The notes under the pieces: model-generated | The model's database searches: none | What the model saw: only the letters and a program-made list of their open reading frames with translations | What the model was told of the DNA's origin: nothing | Translations under genes and position numbers: made by a program | In this document: piece by piece, positions 54,846 through 63,524 of the stretch | How positions within the stretch are numbered: the first letter of the stretch is position 1 | How the letters are laid out: the number at the start of each line of letters is the position of its first letter | Origin: Phycicoccus sp. Soil802 | Lineage (GTDB): Bacteria; Actinomycetota; Actinomycetes; Actinomycetales; Dermatophilaceae | Direction of reading: 5' to 3' | Assembly (NCBI RefSeq): GCF_001429605.1 | Contig: NZ_LMSS01000005.1 | Span: 62,001 to 126,000 of the forward strand | Length of the DNA stretch: 64,000 bases

Positions 54846-55019
54846 TCAGATGCTGGTGGCGGTGTTCTTGAACAGCGTGCTGAGGTTCGTGCCGAGCAGC
54901 GCAACGGCGACGATGATGACGATCGCGATGAGGGCAACCATGAGGCCGTACTCGACGGCGGTCGCACCCTTCTCGCGGGAGACGAGCTTGGTGTGAAGCT
55001 TGGCGGCGAACTTGTGCAT
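54846..55019 (-). CDS. flp: Flp-type major pilin candidate (copy 1)
   Basis: A 57-residue Flp pilin. A short basic leader ends at REKG, followed by ATAVEYGLMVALIAIVIIVA and a short tail TNLSTLFKNTATSI. Prepilin peptidase cuts after the Gly; the conserved Glu five residues on and the Tyr are present. It differs from the next copy (55315-55488) at ten of 57 residues. ATG with GAAAGGACT upstream. It shares a diverged upstream DNA element with the next copy, indicating tandem duplication of gene plus control region. Confidence 0.93.
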   Translation of the reverse strand: MHKFAAKLHTKLVSREKGATAVEYGLMVALIAIVIIVAVALLGTNLSTLFKNTATSI

Positions 55020-55100
55020 GTGAGTAGTCCTTTCGAGACCAACGGGCGCGGTGGCCGTGTGCCCCGCGGTGAGAAGACTCGCAGTTCCGAGGACGGTGGG

Positions 55101-55169
55101 TAATCGTCCGTCATGCCATCCCCAACCGGCACCTTCGACTCCACTCTCTCCCCCGAACGGCCGATACCC
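55101..55169 (-). promoter_or_regulatory. upstream element of flp copy 1, duplicated at 55577-55645
   Basis: Sixty-nine bases that match 55577-55645 at 53 positions by hand count with no gaps. Both lie about 80-155 bases before their flp start. Best-kept parts, on the minus strand, are GTCGAA-GT-CCGGT-GGG and GG-CGATTA. Probably the promoter/operator region of each flp gene. Confidence 0.55.
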
Positions 55170-55283
55170 GCCACCGAGTCACGCGCGTAGGGGACGTGCG
55201 AATCGGCCGCCTCCGGTGCGGGGCTGGACGCGGGTTGCGTCGTGGTCCCCTGGGTGGAGGCGGCCGATCACGGTCACGAGTGG

Positions 55284-55304
55284 GCGACCGGTGCGCGCGG
55301 TCGC
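55284..55304 (-). terminator. hairpin after flp copy 2
   Basis: GCGACCG and CGGTCGC form a perfect 7-bp stem with a 7-base loop, eleven bases beyond the stop of the upstream pilin gene on the minus strand. It would separate the transcripts of the two flp copies. Confidence 0.5.
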
Positions 55305-55314
55305 GAGGAAATGG

Positions 55315-55488
55315 TCAGACGCTGTTGGCGGTGTTGTTGAACAGCGTGCTGAGGTTGGTGCCGAGGAGCGCCACGGCGACGATGATGACGATGGCGATGA
55401 GGGCGACCATCAGGCCGTACTCGACGGCGGTCGCACCCTTCTCGCGAGCAGCGAGCGCGGTGTTCAGCTTTGCCACGAACTGGAGCAT
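55315..55488 (-). CDS. flp: Flp-type major pilin candidate (copy 2)
   Basis: A 57-residue Flp pilin: leader MLQFVAKLNTALAAREKG, then ATAVEYGLMVALIAIVIIVA and tail TNLSTLFNNTANSV. Cleavage is expected after Gly18. The mature sequence is the same as copy 1 except for three tail residues. ATG with AGAAAGGGGC upstream. It is separated from copy 1 by a 295-bp region that holds its terminator and the control element of copy 1. Confidence 0.93.
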   Translation of the reverse strand: MLQFVAKLNTALAAREKGATAVEYGLMVALIAIVIIVAVALLGTNLSTLFNNTANSV

Positions 55489-55576
55489 GAGATGAGCCCC
55501 TTTCTGGGTAGAGCGGTGAGCGCGGGACGATTTCCCTTGGCGTCAAGCACACGGTCCCAGTTCGTAGGCGCCGCGA

Positions 55577-55645
55577 TAATCGCCCAACGTGCCAGCCCCG
55601 ACCGGTACTTTCGACTGCTCCCGCTCCCCCGTACAGCCGATGCCG
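55577..55645 (-). promoter_or_regulatory. upstream element of flp copy 2, duplicated at 55101-55169
   Basis: The counterpart of the element before flp copy 1. On the minus strand it contains GTCGAAAGTACCGGTCGGGG and, 9 bases on, GTTGGGCGATTAT. Confidence 0.55.
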
Positions 55646-55691
55646 GTGCGCCTGCGTGCGCCGCTATGGGCAACCTGCGAAGAATGAGGAC

Positions 55692-57083
55692 ATGCCCAGG
55701 CGAACCCCACTTCTCCGTGGCTGGGCGATCCTGCTGCCTGCGGTGGCCGTGGCCCTGGCCCCCCTCGCGCTGACCCGACCGGTGGGCGACCCCAGCCCCT
55801 GGCTGCACCTGCGCGTGGGGCAGTTCCTGCGGGAGGGCGGCCGGTTCGGCCTGCCCGACCCGTGGGCACCCTTCGCCACGCACGCCTACGTGCCCACCCA
55901 GTGGCTGCCTTCCATCGTCGTCTCGGACCTGACCGACCGGTTCGGGCTCGGCGCGGTGGTGTGGACGCGGGACCTGGGCATCGTCGCGCTGTTCGTCGCG
56001 GTCCACCTCGCCCTGCGCGCCCTTGCGGACGTACGGATCTCGCTGGTGGTCAGCTCGGCGGTGATGCTGGCCGCCTGGCCGGCGCTGACCGAACGACCCC
56101 AGCTGCTCGGCTTCGTCCTGTTGGCGCCCGTCGTGGCGCTGTGGCAGGCCAGTGCGCGTGACGGGCGGGCCCGCTGGTCCCTGGTGCCCCTCAGCTGGCT
56201 GCTGGCCTGCACCCACGGCATCTGGTCGCTCGGCCTGGCCGTCGGTGCGGTGTGCGTCGTCGCCACGCCTTGGGGCCGGGCCGGGCACCGCCGGATGGCG
56301 GGGGTCTGGGTGGCGAGCCTGGCCGCGACGGCCCTGACCCCGCTGGGCCCCAGGATCCTCGCGACGCCGTTCGCAGCCGGCTCGAACGGGCGCCAGTTCG
56401 TCGAGGAGTGGCTGCCGTCCTCGGCGCGCGACCCACACGTGGCGGTGGCCCTCGGGCTCTGCGCGGTGCTGGTGGCGCTCTGGCTCTTCCAGCCCGACCG
56501 GCCTCCGCTCTGGCAGGTGCTGCTCCTCCTGCTGTCGATCGTGTTGACGCTCTCGATGCAGCGGACGGTGCCGGTCGCAGCGCTGGTCCTCGCGCCGATG
56601 GTGGCGGCCGCCGGCACGCTGCGCTGGGGTTCGCTCGACCGCGAACGCCCCGCCCCTGCCACGGAGCGGTGGGCCCTGCTCGCCGCGGTCGTGGTGGCGG
56701 CGCTGGTCGCCCTCCCGCTGTCCGCGAGCGCGGCCCGCCAGGAGCCGGCCTACGTGCCGCAGGCCCTGCAGGCCCCGCTCGACGCGCTGCCGGCCGGCAC
56801 CCGCGTCCTCGCCGAGGGCGACGTGACCGGCTGGTTGCTCTACACCGCGCCCCAGCTGCGACCGGTGTTCGACCTGCGGATCGAGTCGTACGCCCCCGAC
56901 CACGTGCGCGACTACATCGACGCCCGCGCCGCCGAACCCGGCTGGCAGTCCTTCATCGCGAAGACCGCGCCGAGGGCCGCCCTCCTCCTCGAGTCCGCTC
57001 CCCTCGCCGGCGCGCTGCAGGATGAGTCCCACTGGACCGTGCAGGCCCGGGACCGGGGCTTCGTCCTGCTGGTGGCACCGTGA
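55692..57083 (+). CDS. polytopic membrane protein, paralogue of the next gene
   Basis: A 463-residue protein with about ten membrane helices and a C-terminal soluble part (about 365-463). The first external loop has PSPWLHLRVGQFLREGGRFG and PTQWLPSIVVSDL; a later LTERPQLLGFVLL is also shared with the next gene. The acidic/aromatic first loop recalls GT-C glycosyltransferases, which use lipid-linked sugars, but the catalytic acid seen in the neighbour (DTWWHLR) is here in DPSPWLHLR. I do not know its function. The ATG at 55692 is chosen because AAGAAT lies six bases upstream. Confidence 0.72.
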   Translation: MPRRTPLLRGWAILLPAVAVALAPLALTRPVGDPSPWLHLRVGQFLREGGRFGLPDPWAPFATHAYVPTQWLPSIVVSDLTDRFGLGAVVWTRDLGIVALFVAVHLALRALADVRISLVVSSAVMLAAWPALTERPQLLGFVLLAPVVALWQASARDGRARWSLVPLSWLLACTHGIWSLGLAVGAVCVVATPWGRAGHRRMAGVWVASLAATALTPLGPRILATPFAAGSNGRQFVEEWLPSSARDPHVAVALGLCAVLVALWLFQPDRPPLWQVLLLLLSIVLTLSMQRTVPVAALVLAPMVAAAGTLRWGSLDRERPAPATERWALLAAVVVAALVALPLSASAARQEPAYVPQALQAPLDALPAGTRVLAEGDVTGWLLYTAPQLRPVFDLRIESYAPDHVRDYIDARAAEPGWQSFIAKTAPRAALLLESAPLAGALQDESHWTVQARDRGFVLLVAP

Positions 57084-58498
57084 CCCGGTCCTTCTCCCGC
57101 GCCCTGGGCATTTTCGGGTATGCCGTGGCGCTCCTCGTCGGGTTCGGTTTCGGCACGGGGCGGTACCAAGAGGTCGACACCTGGTGGCACCTGCGGGTGG
57201 GCCGGCACATCCTCGACACCCACCAGCTGCGCGGCACCGACCCGTGGGCGGCTTTCGCCGTCCACCCCTACACGGCCACCCAGTGGCTGCCCGAGGCCGT
57301 CACCGCGTGGCTGGTTGACCTCACCGGGATGGGGGCAGTGGTCTGGCTGCGCTCCCTGGCCAGCCTCTCCCTCGTCGTGCTCCTCTATCTCACGGCGCGG
57401 CAGTCGGCCGGGCGGCTGGCCTCCTCCGCGGCGGCGGCCATCGGCGTGCTGGGCTGTGGGGCCGGGCTCAACCCCCGTCCCCAGCTCGTGAGCTTCGTCT
57501 GCTTCGCCGTCGTCGTGCTCGCCTGGTCCCGCACGGTGCGCGACGGCCGTCCTCGCTGGTGGCTCATCCCGGTGTTCTGGCTCTGGGGGTGCAGCCACGG
57601 CCTGTGGACCTTCGGCCTCCTCGTCAGTGCCGTGTTCCTGGCTGCACTGGTCGTCGACCCCGTGACCCGGCCCGACCGGCGACGCACGGCGCAGCTCGCC
57701 GGGCTGGTGGCCGCGTGCGCCGCAGTGGTCGCGCTGACCCCGCTGGGCCCGGCCCTCCTGCTCACCCCCTTCGACGTGGCGGCCAACGCCGCTGGGCTCG
57801 CCGAGGAGTGGCGGGCGACACCGGTCAACAACGTCTTCGCGATCGCGGCCCTGGGCATGGGGGTCGCCACGCCGCTGGCCTGGCTCGTGACCCGGCACCG
57901 CCCGCGGGTCTGGGAGCTGGCCCAGCTCACCCTGTCGCTCGGCCTCACCCTGGTGATGTGGCGTCTCGTGCCGCTCGGGGCGATCCTGGCGGCGCCCCTG
58001 CTCGCCACGGCGATCCAGCCGCTGGTCGGTCGAGCCCGCGAGGGCTGGTCGAGGCGCGAGCGCCGGGCCGTGCTGGCGTCGTGGGCCGCCGCACTGGCGC
58101 TCGCCACCGCCCTGGCGGCCGGCTCCGCCGGCCCCACCGCGCAACAGTTCCCCGGCAAGGTCGGCGCGGTGGACTCGGCGCTGGCGGAGCTGCCGGCCGG
58201 CACCGTGGTGCTGGACGACTTCGGCCTCAGCGGCTGGCTCCTGTGGAAGCACCCGACGCTCGAGCCCGTCATCGACCTCCGGGTCGAGCTGTACTCCCCC
58301 GAGCACATCGCCGCCTACCGCCGGACCGAACGCGTCCAGCCGGGCTGGCAGGACCTGCTCACCGAGACCCGGCCCGCCTACGCGGTGCTGCGCACCGACT
58401 CCGCGCTGAGTGGCGCGCTGCAGGACCGGCTCGGCTGGGCGACCGTCGCGACCGGCGGCGACTACACGCTGCTGCGCGCCCCGGCCGGACCCGGCTGA
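57080..58498 (+). CDS. polytopic membrane protein, paralogue of the previous gene
   Basis: A 472-residue protein with the same layout as its neighbour: about ten helices, first-loop motif DTWWHLRVGRHILDTHQLRG, PYTATQWLPEAVTAWLVDL, a LNPRPQLVSFVCFAVVV segment and a C-terminal soluble part with VVLDDFGLSGWLLWKHP. The two C-terminal domains share the pattern GWLL followed by P, then E-YSPEHI or ESYAPDHV. GT-C-like by impression only. GTG 57080 overlaps the neighbour's stop (GTGA), so the paralogues are translationally coupled and probably act together. Confidence 0.72.
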   Translation: MTRSFSRALGIFGYAVALLVGFGFGTGRYQEVDTWWHLRVGRHILDTHQLRGTDPWAAFAVHPYTATQWLPEAVTAWLVDLTGMGAVVWLRSLASLSLVVLLYLTARQSAGRLASSAAAAIGVLGCGAGLNPRPQLVSFVCFAVVVLAWSRTVRDGRPRWWLIPVFWLWGCSHGLWTFGLLVSAVFLAALVVDPVTRPDRRRTAQLAGLVAACAAVVALTPLGPALLLTPFDVAANAAGLAEEWRATPVNNVFAIAALGMGVATPLAWLVTRHRPRVWELAQLTLSLGLTLVMWRLVPLGAILAAPLLATAIQPLVGRAREGWSRRERRAVLASWAAALALATALAAGSAGPTAQQFPGKVGAVDSALAELPAGTVVLDDFGLSGWLLWKHPTLEPVIDLRVELYSPEHIAAYRRTERVQPGWQDLLTETRPAYAVLRTDSALSGALQDRLGWATVATGGDYTLLRAPAGPG

Positions 58499-58514
58499 GC
58501 CGAGCCGCGCGTCC

Positions 58515-60281
58515 TCAGCGCGCCGCGACCAGCAGGTCGGTCCCCTCGCCCACCCGCTGCCAGCGGCTGCCGGCGCGGATCAGCACCTCGTGGTCGTCGG
58601 TAGTCACGACCAGCCCCCGCTCGCCGTTGACCGTAGTGATCGTCCGCGCGCCGGCGATCTCCGGCCCGGCCGCAATGGGTCCGCCCAGTGGCACCAGCCA
58701 GGGCCGGATCACCTGGCTGGACGTCAGTCGTCCGAGGACAGCCACCGTGGCGTCGTCGACCCAGACCAGGTCGCGCGCCAGGGACAGCGTCGGGGCCAGC
58801 CGCAGCGGCGTGGAGAGCGAGGCCGGGAGTCCGTTGGGCTGCCGCACCACCCCCGCGACGTCGACCCGCGGGCTCGAGCCGTCGCGGTCGGTGGTCACGA
58901 CCGCCACCCGCTGTCCGTCGGGCGAGAGCCGCAGGCTGACCACCGTACGGCCGCTCAGCCAGTCGGCCGAGACGGTCTGCGGGGTGGACTTGGAGGCGTC
59001 TCCCGGGTCGGCCGCCGCGTTCACGACCCAGACCCTGGTGGCGCCGTTGGCGCGACCCGCGACCCACAGGACGTCCTCGCGGTCGTAGGTCGGATGGGTC
59101 AGCATCGTGCCGGGCGCGGTGAGCTGGACCTGGGTGGTCCCCCGCCAGCGGATCAGCTGGGCCCGGTCGCCTCCCACGGCAGCGATCTCCTGGCCGTTGC
59201 GCGACATGGCGAGGTAGGCCCAGCCCGGTTGGACCGTCGGGAAGCTGGCGGCCTGGGGTGGTGGTGGGCGCTGCCCGTTGTCGCCGACGTCGTCCGGGTC
59301 GACCGCGACCAGCGTGGTGCCGACCCGCAGGACCGGCTTGACCAGGGGGTCCGACGGTGTGGGGAACCCGAGCAGGGACAGGCTGTCGACCGTGCTGTCG
59401 CCATTGGGCATCTGCAGGTCGGCGCCCTCGAGCTGGAGGGCCACCCGTTCCACCCCTGGGGCCTGGGTGACGGTGGCGAGGAACTGGGCGCCGAGGTTCT
59501 GCCGCTGGCCGGGGTCGTTGCCAAGCTTGGTGGCCGAGAGGTCCACCTTGGCCGTGCCCGACGCGACCGTCACGGCGTCGACCGCGAGCTTCGTGCCGGC
59601 CGGGATGTCGGTGCGCACTGCCCCCTTGAGGTAGTCGGGCACCCCCGCCAGGAGGGAGCGCGCGAGCCGGGTCGCCAGGCCGGTGCCGAGGGGCAGCCAC
59701 CGGATGTCGGGGACGAGCCGGTGGTCGCCGGCCGACACGTAGTAGATCCGGAACGGGTCGTAGAGCCGGTCGAGGTCGGCCTGGCTCAGCCAGGTGCCGA
59801 AGTTGTCGGGCATCTGGCTGATCCGCCACTCGCCTCCCGTGCGCTCGAGCCGGAACGTCACCTGCACCCTCGACCGAGGCGACAGCTCCTGGTAGCGCCC
59901 GGCGCCGTCGATGCGGGCGATGGCCTTGGCGACGGCCGTCACGGTGTCGTCGTTACTGGGCTTGTAGGTCACTTCCGAGTCGGACCCGAAGACGACGACC
60001 GACGAGTCGGGCCGCCAGGTGCTCTGCGGTCCGCTCGCGAGGTAGGACCGGGCGACCTGATAGGAGTCGTCACTGGCCGCGGCGGCGCGGATGAAGCCCT
60101 GTACCACCTGCTGCGGTGAGGAGCCCGGCGCCACCGGGTTGACCTCCACCCGCACCTCGTTCTCCTGCACCGACCCGACCTCGAGCCCGGGCTGGATCGC
60201 CGAGCTGGTGGACAGCCCGCCGCAGGCGGTGACGGCGAGCACCGCGCCCGTAGCCAGCGTCGCGGCATACCGGCGCCTCAT
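58515..60281 (-). CDS. lpqB: lipoprotein LpqB
   Basis: A 588-residue lipoprotein: signal peptide with lipobox LAVTACGG (Cys20), a GerMN domain (about 175-320, including AVDAVTVASGTAKVDLSATK) and a C-terminal beta-propeller-like region. LpqB interacts with the sensor kinase MtrB and modulates MtrA activity; the lpqB gene follows mtrB throughout actinobacteria. ATG 60281 overlaps the mtrB stop (60278, ATGA). Confidence 0.95.
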   Translation of the reverse strand: MRRRYAATLATGAVLAVTACGGLSTSSAIQPGLEVGSVQENEVRVEVNPVAPGSSPQQVVQGFIRAAAASDDSYQVARSYLASGPQSTWRPDSSVVVFGSDSEVTYKPSNDDTVTAVAKAIARIDGAGRYQELSPRSRVQVTFRLERTGGEWRISQMPDNFGTWLSQADLDRLYDPFRIYYVSAGDHRLVPDIRWLPLGTGLATRLARSLLAGVPDYLKGAVRTDIPAGTKLAVDAVTVASGTAKVDLSATKLGNDPGQRQNLGAQFLATVTQAPGVERVALQLEGADLQMPNGDSTVDSLSLLGFPTPSDPLVKPVLRVGTTLVAVDPDDVGDNGQRPPPPQAASFPTVQPGWAYLAMSRNGQEIAAVGGDRAQLIRWRGTTQVQLTAPGTMLTHPTYDREDVLWVAGRANGATRVWVVNAAADPGDASKSTPQTVSADWLSGRTVVSLRLSPDGQRVAVVTTDRDGSSPRVDVAGVVRQPNGLPASLSTPLRLAPTLSLARDLVWVDDATVAVLGRLTSSQVIRPWLVPLGGPIAAGPEIAGARTITTVNGERGLVVTTDDHEVLIRAGSRWQRVGEGTDLLVAAR

Positions 60282-62065
60282 CGGGGACGCCCCGGGGCGG
60301 TGGGGGTATGCCGCGTGCTCCCCACCGGGCGCGCGGCGCCGGTCTGGACGATGGGGCGCACCGGGGCCTGGGGCTCCGCAGGAGGTTCGGTGAGGTCGTC
60401 GGGGCGCAGGGGTAGTGGCGCCTCGACGATCGGGACACCGGCGCGGCGCGGCAGGGTGAGCCGGAAGCAGGACCCCTCTCCGGGCTCACCCCACGCCTGC
60501 AGCCAGCCGTCGTGCAGCCGCGCGTCCTCCAGCGAGATCGCCAGGCCGAGCCCGGTGCCGCCGGTGGTGCGGGCCCGCGCCGGGTCGGCCCGCCAGAACC
60601 GGTTGAACACCAGGGCGCCCTCGCCAGGGCGCAGGCCGACGCCGTGGTCGCGGACCGTGACGGCCGCGGCGGTCTCGTTGACCGCGATGGCGATCTCGAC
60701 CGGACGGCCCTCGCCGTGCTCCAGCGCGTTGACCACGAGGTTGCGCAGGATCCGCTCGACCCGGCGGGCATCCATCTCGGCGTCACACTGCCCGTCCGAG
60801 GAGACCGTGATGGTGCTGCCCCAGCGGTCGGCGATCGGCTGGGCGGACTGCACGGCGCGCGCCACCGTGGCCCGCAGGTCGGTGACCTCCGAGTCGAGCG
60901 CGGCGGCCCCGGCGTCGAATCGGCTGATCTCGAGCAGGTCGGCGAGCAGCTCCTCGAACCGGTCGAGCTCGTTGTGCAGCAGCTCGGCCGACCGGGACAC
61001 CGCGGGGTCGAAGCCGGTCCGCGAGTCGTGGATCAGGTCGGCGGCCATCCGGATGGTCGTCAGGGGGGTGCGCAGCTCGTGGGACACGTCGGAGACGAAG
61101 CGCTGCTGCACCCGCGAGAGGCCTTCGAGCTGGCGGATCTGGGTCTGCAGGCTGTCGGCCATCTCGTTGAACGACTTGGCCAGCCGGGCCAGGTCGTCCT
61201 CGCCGCGGGCCCGCATCCGCTCGTTGAGCCGGCCGGAGGCGAGCCGCTCGGCGACCACGGCGGCCCGGCGCACCGGGGAGACCACCTGACGGGTCACCAC
61301 CCAGGCGATCACCCCGACGAGGAACACCAACGCGAGCCCGCCGATGAGGAAGGTGCGGGTGATCAGGTCGAGGGTGGCCTGCTCGCGCTGCATCGGGAAC
61401 ACCACGTACATGTCGTAGCGGCCGGCCAGGGGCGGCTCGACCTGCGAGCCGACGATGACGGCCGGCACGGTGTTCTCGGTCTGCGGGTCGGTGATGCCGA
61501 TCAGCGTCACCTGCTGCCGTCGGGGGTCGTCCCGGACGGCCTCACGCAGGGCGAGGGGCACGACGGTCAGGCCGATCTCGCCGCTGGAGATGGTGCGAAT
61601 GGTCGTGTTCGAGGTGTTCTCGAGGCCCCGCGTCAGCACGAGGTAGCGCTCGTTGTCGCCGCCGGCCGAGGCGGCGCTCTTGATGGCCTGGCTGGCCAGC
61701 ACGTTGAGGTCGGCCTCGCTGCTGGTGCGGTCGCTCTCGTCGAAGGTGGCCTGGACCTCCGTGGTCAACCGGGAGGTCTCGGTCTGCGCCGACTCGATGC
61801 GGTCCTGCTCGAGGCCGTCCGAGATCGAGGAGAACAGGTAGGAGCCGAGCAGCAGCACGACGACCAGCCCGAGCAGCATGGTCGTGGACACCACGCGGAA
61901 CTGCAGGGAGGCCCGCCACATGTGGGCGGCGGTCCGCGCCCAGCGGGCGGCATACCGGCGAGCCCGGCCGAGGAACGACCGGAGTGCACGCGCGCCCTGG
62001 GCGCGGTGGTCGGAGAACCGCGGTGTCGGCGTCCGACCAGGCCTCGGACCGGCCGACTCGGACAT
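60278..62065 (-). CDS. mtrB: sensor histidine kinase MtrB
   Basis: A 595-residue membrane kinase: TM1 (about 54-76, VVSTTMLLGLVVVLLLGSYL), an extracytoplasmic domain (about 77-225), TM2 (about 232-252, FLIGGLALVFLVGVIAWVV), a HAMP domain (VVSPVRRAAVVAERLASGRL), the HisKA helix with SHELRTPLTTIR (His about 329) and a complete ATPase domain (NLVVNALEHGEG, DHGVGLRPGE, GGTGLGLAI). Partner of MtrA; controls cell-wall metabolism and division. ATG 62065, two bases after the mtrA stop. Confidence 0.97.
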   Translation of the reverse strand: MSESAGPRPGRTPTPRFSDHRAQGARALRSFLGRARRYAARWARTAAHMWRASLQFRVVSTTMLLGLVVVLLLGSYLFSSISDGLEQDRIESAQTETSRLTTEVQATFDESDRTSSEADLNVLASQAIKSAASAGGDNERYLVLTRGLENTSNTTIRTISSGEIGLTVVPLALREAVRDDPRRQQVTLIGITDPQTENTVPAVIVGSQVEPPLAGRYDMYVVFPMQREQATLDLITRTFLIGGLALVFLVGVIAWVVTRQVVSPVRRAAVVAERLASGRLNERMRARGEDDLARLAKSFNEMADSLQTQIRQLEGLSRVQQRFVSDVSHELRTPLTTIRMAADLIHDSRTGFDPAVSRSAELLHNELDRFEELLADLLEISRFDAGAAALDSEVTDLRATVARAVQSAQPIADRWGSTITVSSDGQCDAEMDARRVERILRNLVVNALEHGEGRPVEIAIAVNETAAAVTVRDHGVGLRPGEGALVFNRFWRADPARARTTGGTGLGLAISLEDARLHDGWLQAWGEPGEGSCFRLTLPRRAGVPIVEAPLPLRPDDLTEPPAEPQAPVRPIVQTGAARPVGSTRHTPTAPGRPR

Positions 62066-62067
62066 GG

Positions 62068-62745
62068 CTAGCTCGGGCCCGCCTTGTAGCCGACGCCGCG
62101 GACGGTGACGACGATCTCGGGGTGCTCGGGGTCGTGCTCGATCTTCGAGCGCAGCCGCTGCACGTGCACGTTGACCAGTCGGGTGTCACCCGCGTGGCGG
62201 TAGCCCCAGACCTGCTCGAGCAGCACCTCGCGGGTGAACACCTGCCACGGCTTGCGGGCCAGGGCGACCAGGAGGTCGAACTCGAGGGGGGTGAGCGACA
62301 ACGAGTCGCCGTCGCGCTTCACCGAGTGGCCGGCGACGTCGATGACGAGGTCACCGATCTCCAGGCGCTCCGGCTCGGGCTCGTCACCACGACGCAACCT
62401 GGCCCGGATGCGGGCGATCAGCTCCTGCGGCTTGAACGGCTTGACGACGTAGTCGTCAGCCCCTGACTCGAGGCCGACGACGATGTCGACGGTGTCGGTG
62501 CGGGCGGTGAGCATGACGATCGGCACGCCGGACTCGGCCCGGATCCGCCGGCACACCTCCATGCCGTCCAGGCCGGGCAGCATGACGTCGAGGAGGACCA
62601 GGTCGGGACGGTGCTCGCGGAAGGCGCCCAGCGCCCCCGCGCCGTCGGCGACGTGCGCGACCTCGAGTCCTTCGTTGCGCAGGACGATGCCGAGCATCTC
62701 CGCCAGCGCCAGGTCGTCGTCGACGATGAGCACGCGACCGTTCAC
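62068..62745 (-). CDS. mtrA: response regulator MtrA
   Basis: A 225-residue OmpR/PhoB-type regulator: a receiver domain (GRVLIVDDDLALAEMLGIVL; phospho-acceptor in LVLLDVMLPG, about 54; MLTARTDTVD; DYVVKPFKPQ) and a winged helix (LTPLEFDLLVALARKPWQVF, RLVNVHVQRLRSKIE). It is essential or central in actinobacteria. GTG start at 62745; the 266-bp region upstream is shared with the divergent TadE gene. Confidence 0.98.
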   Translation of the reverse strand: MNGRVLIVDDDLALAEMLGIVLRNEGLEVAHVADGAGALGAFREHRPDLVLLDVMLPGLDGMEVCRRIRAESGVPIVMLTARTDTVDIVVGLESGADDYVVKPFKPQELIARIRARLRRGDEPEPERLEIGDLVIDVAGHSVKRDGDSLSLTPLEFDLLVALARKPWQVFTREVLLEQVWGYRHAGDTRLVNVHVQRLRSKIEHDPEHPEIVVTVRGVGYKAGPS

Positions 62746-62918
62746 CTGCGCCTACCCTCTTTCTGCAGTGAGTGGAGAATCCCTCCTGAATCATCACACA
62801 CGGGTGCGCTCCGCACGGGGACCCGGTGTCATCAGCCGTTCGGTCAAGGTGGGACCGGTCCGAACGTCCCATCCTGCTGGCCCGGCGCGTGCCGGGAGCC
62901 GCGCACCTGCGGATTCAA

Positions 62919-62933
62919 CCGTTTGGACGATTC
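62919..62933 (+). promoter_or_regulatory. element before tadE resembling the flp upstream element
   Basis: CCGTTTGGACGATTC shares GTT-GG-CGATT with the minus-strand sequence before flp copy 2 (GTTGGGCGATTAT) and GG-CGATT with copy 1. It lies about 80 bases before the tadE start. A short match, so possibly chance. Confidence 0.25.
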
Positions 62934-63011
62934 AGGACGGTGGGCGCTCCCCCGAGGATGTGCTTGGCAGCACGCCGATGGGGTGTGTGATGAGCAGGGA
63001 GAGCAGCACGC

Positions 63012-63524
63012 ATGGCACTGAAGCGACCCATCCGTGGCAGCCGCCCTGAGGGCGGGGCTGCGGCTGTCGAGTTCGCCCTGGTCATGCCGATCCTCGTGCT
63101 CCTGATCAGCTCGATCGTGGGCTTCGGCGTCGTCCTGGCCCAGCAGATGGCCCTCGGCAACGCCGCCCGCCAGACGGCCCGCTCGGCTGCCGTGGAGGCC
63201 TCCTTCTGCGGCACCGGCGGCGGCACCGGCTCGCCCGGCACGATGCTGACCGCGGAAGCCAAGCTCAACGCCACCACCCTCTTCGTCACGAAGAACAACG
63301 TGCAGGTCGAGATCAAGACCGGAACCACCTCCCCCACCGACCCCTACTCGACGGCGTGGACCAACACCTGCAGCGGCGACACGACCCAGCCGTGCACGGG
63401 GACCACCTTCGGAGACAACGTCTACGTGCGGATGCGCTACACCTCCACGCTGTCCCTGCCCTTCTTCCAGCCGTCCTTCAACCTCTCCGCGATTGGGGCC
63501 TTCCGATGCGAGTTCAACTCATGA
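63012..63524 (+). CDS. TadE-family pseudopilin
   Basis: A 170-residue pseudopilin: leader ending in GG, then AAAVEFALVMPILVLLISSI (about 17-36), an Ala-rich helix (NAARQTARSAAVEASFCG) and a C-terminal soluble domain with three Cys (TCSGDTTQPCTG and a final FRCEF). This TadE has a longer external domain than those at the left end. The ATG at 63012 follows AGGGAG at 14 bases, rather far. Its stop overlaps the ATG of the TadG-like gene (ATGA). Confidence 0.88.
   Translation: MALKRPIRGSRPEGGAAAVEFALVMPILVLLISSIVGFGVVLAQQMALGNAARQTARSAAVEASFCGTGGGTGSPGTMLTAEAKLNATTLFVTKNNVQVEIKTGTTSPTDPYSTAWTNTCSGDTTQPCTGTTFGDNVYVRMRYTSTLSLPFFQPSFNLSAIGAFRCEFNS

Noticed and set aside
60512-62071. A 519-codon open frame opposite mtrB
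   Set aside because: Antisense shadow; mtrB is fully conserved on the other strand.
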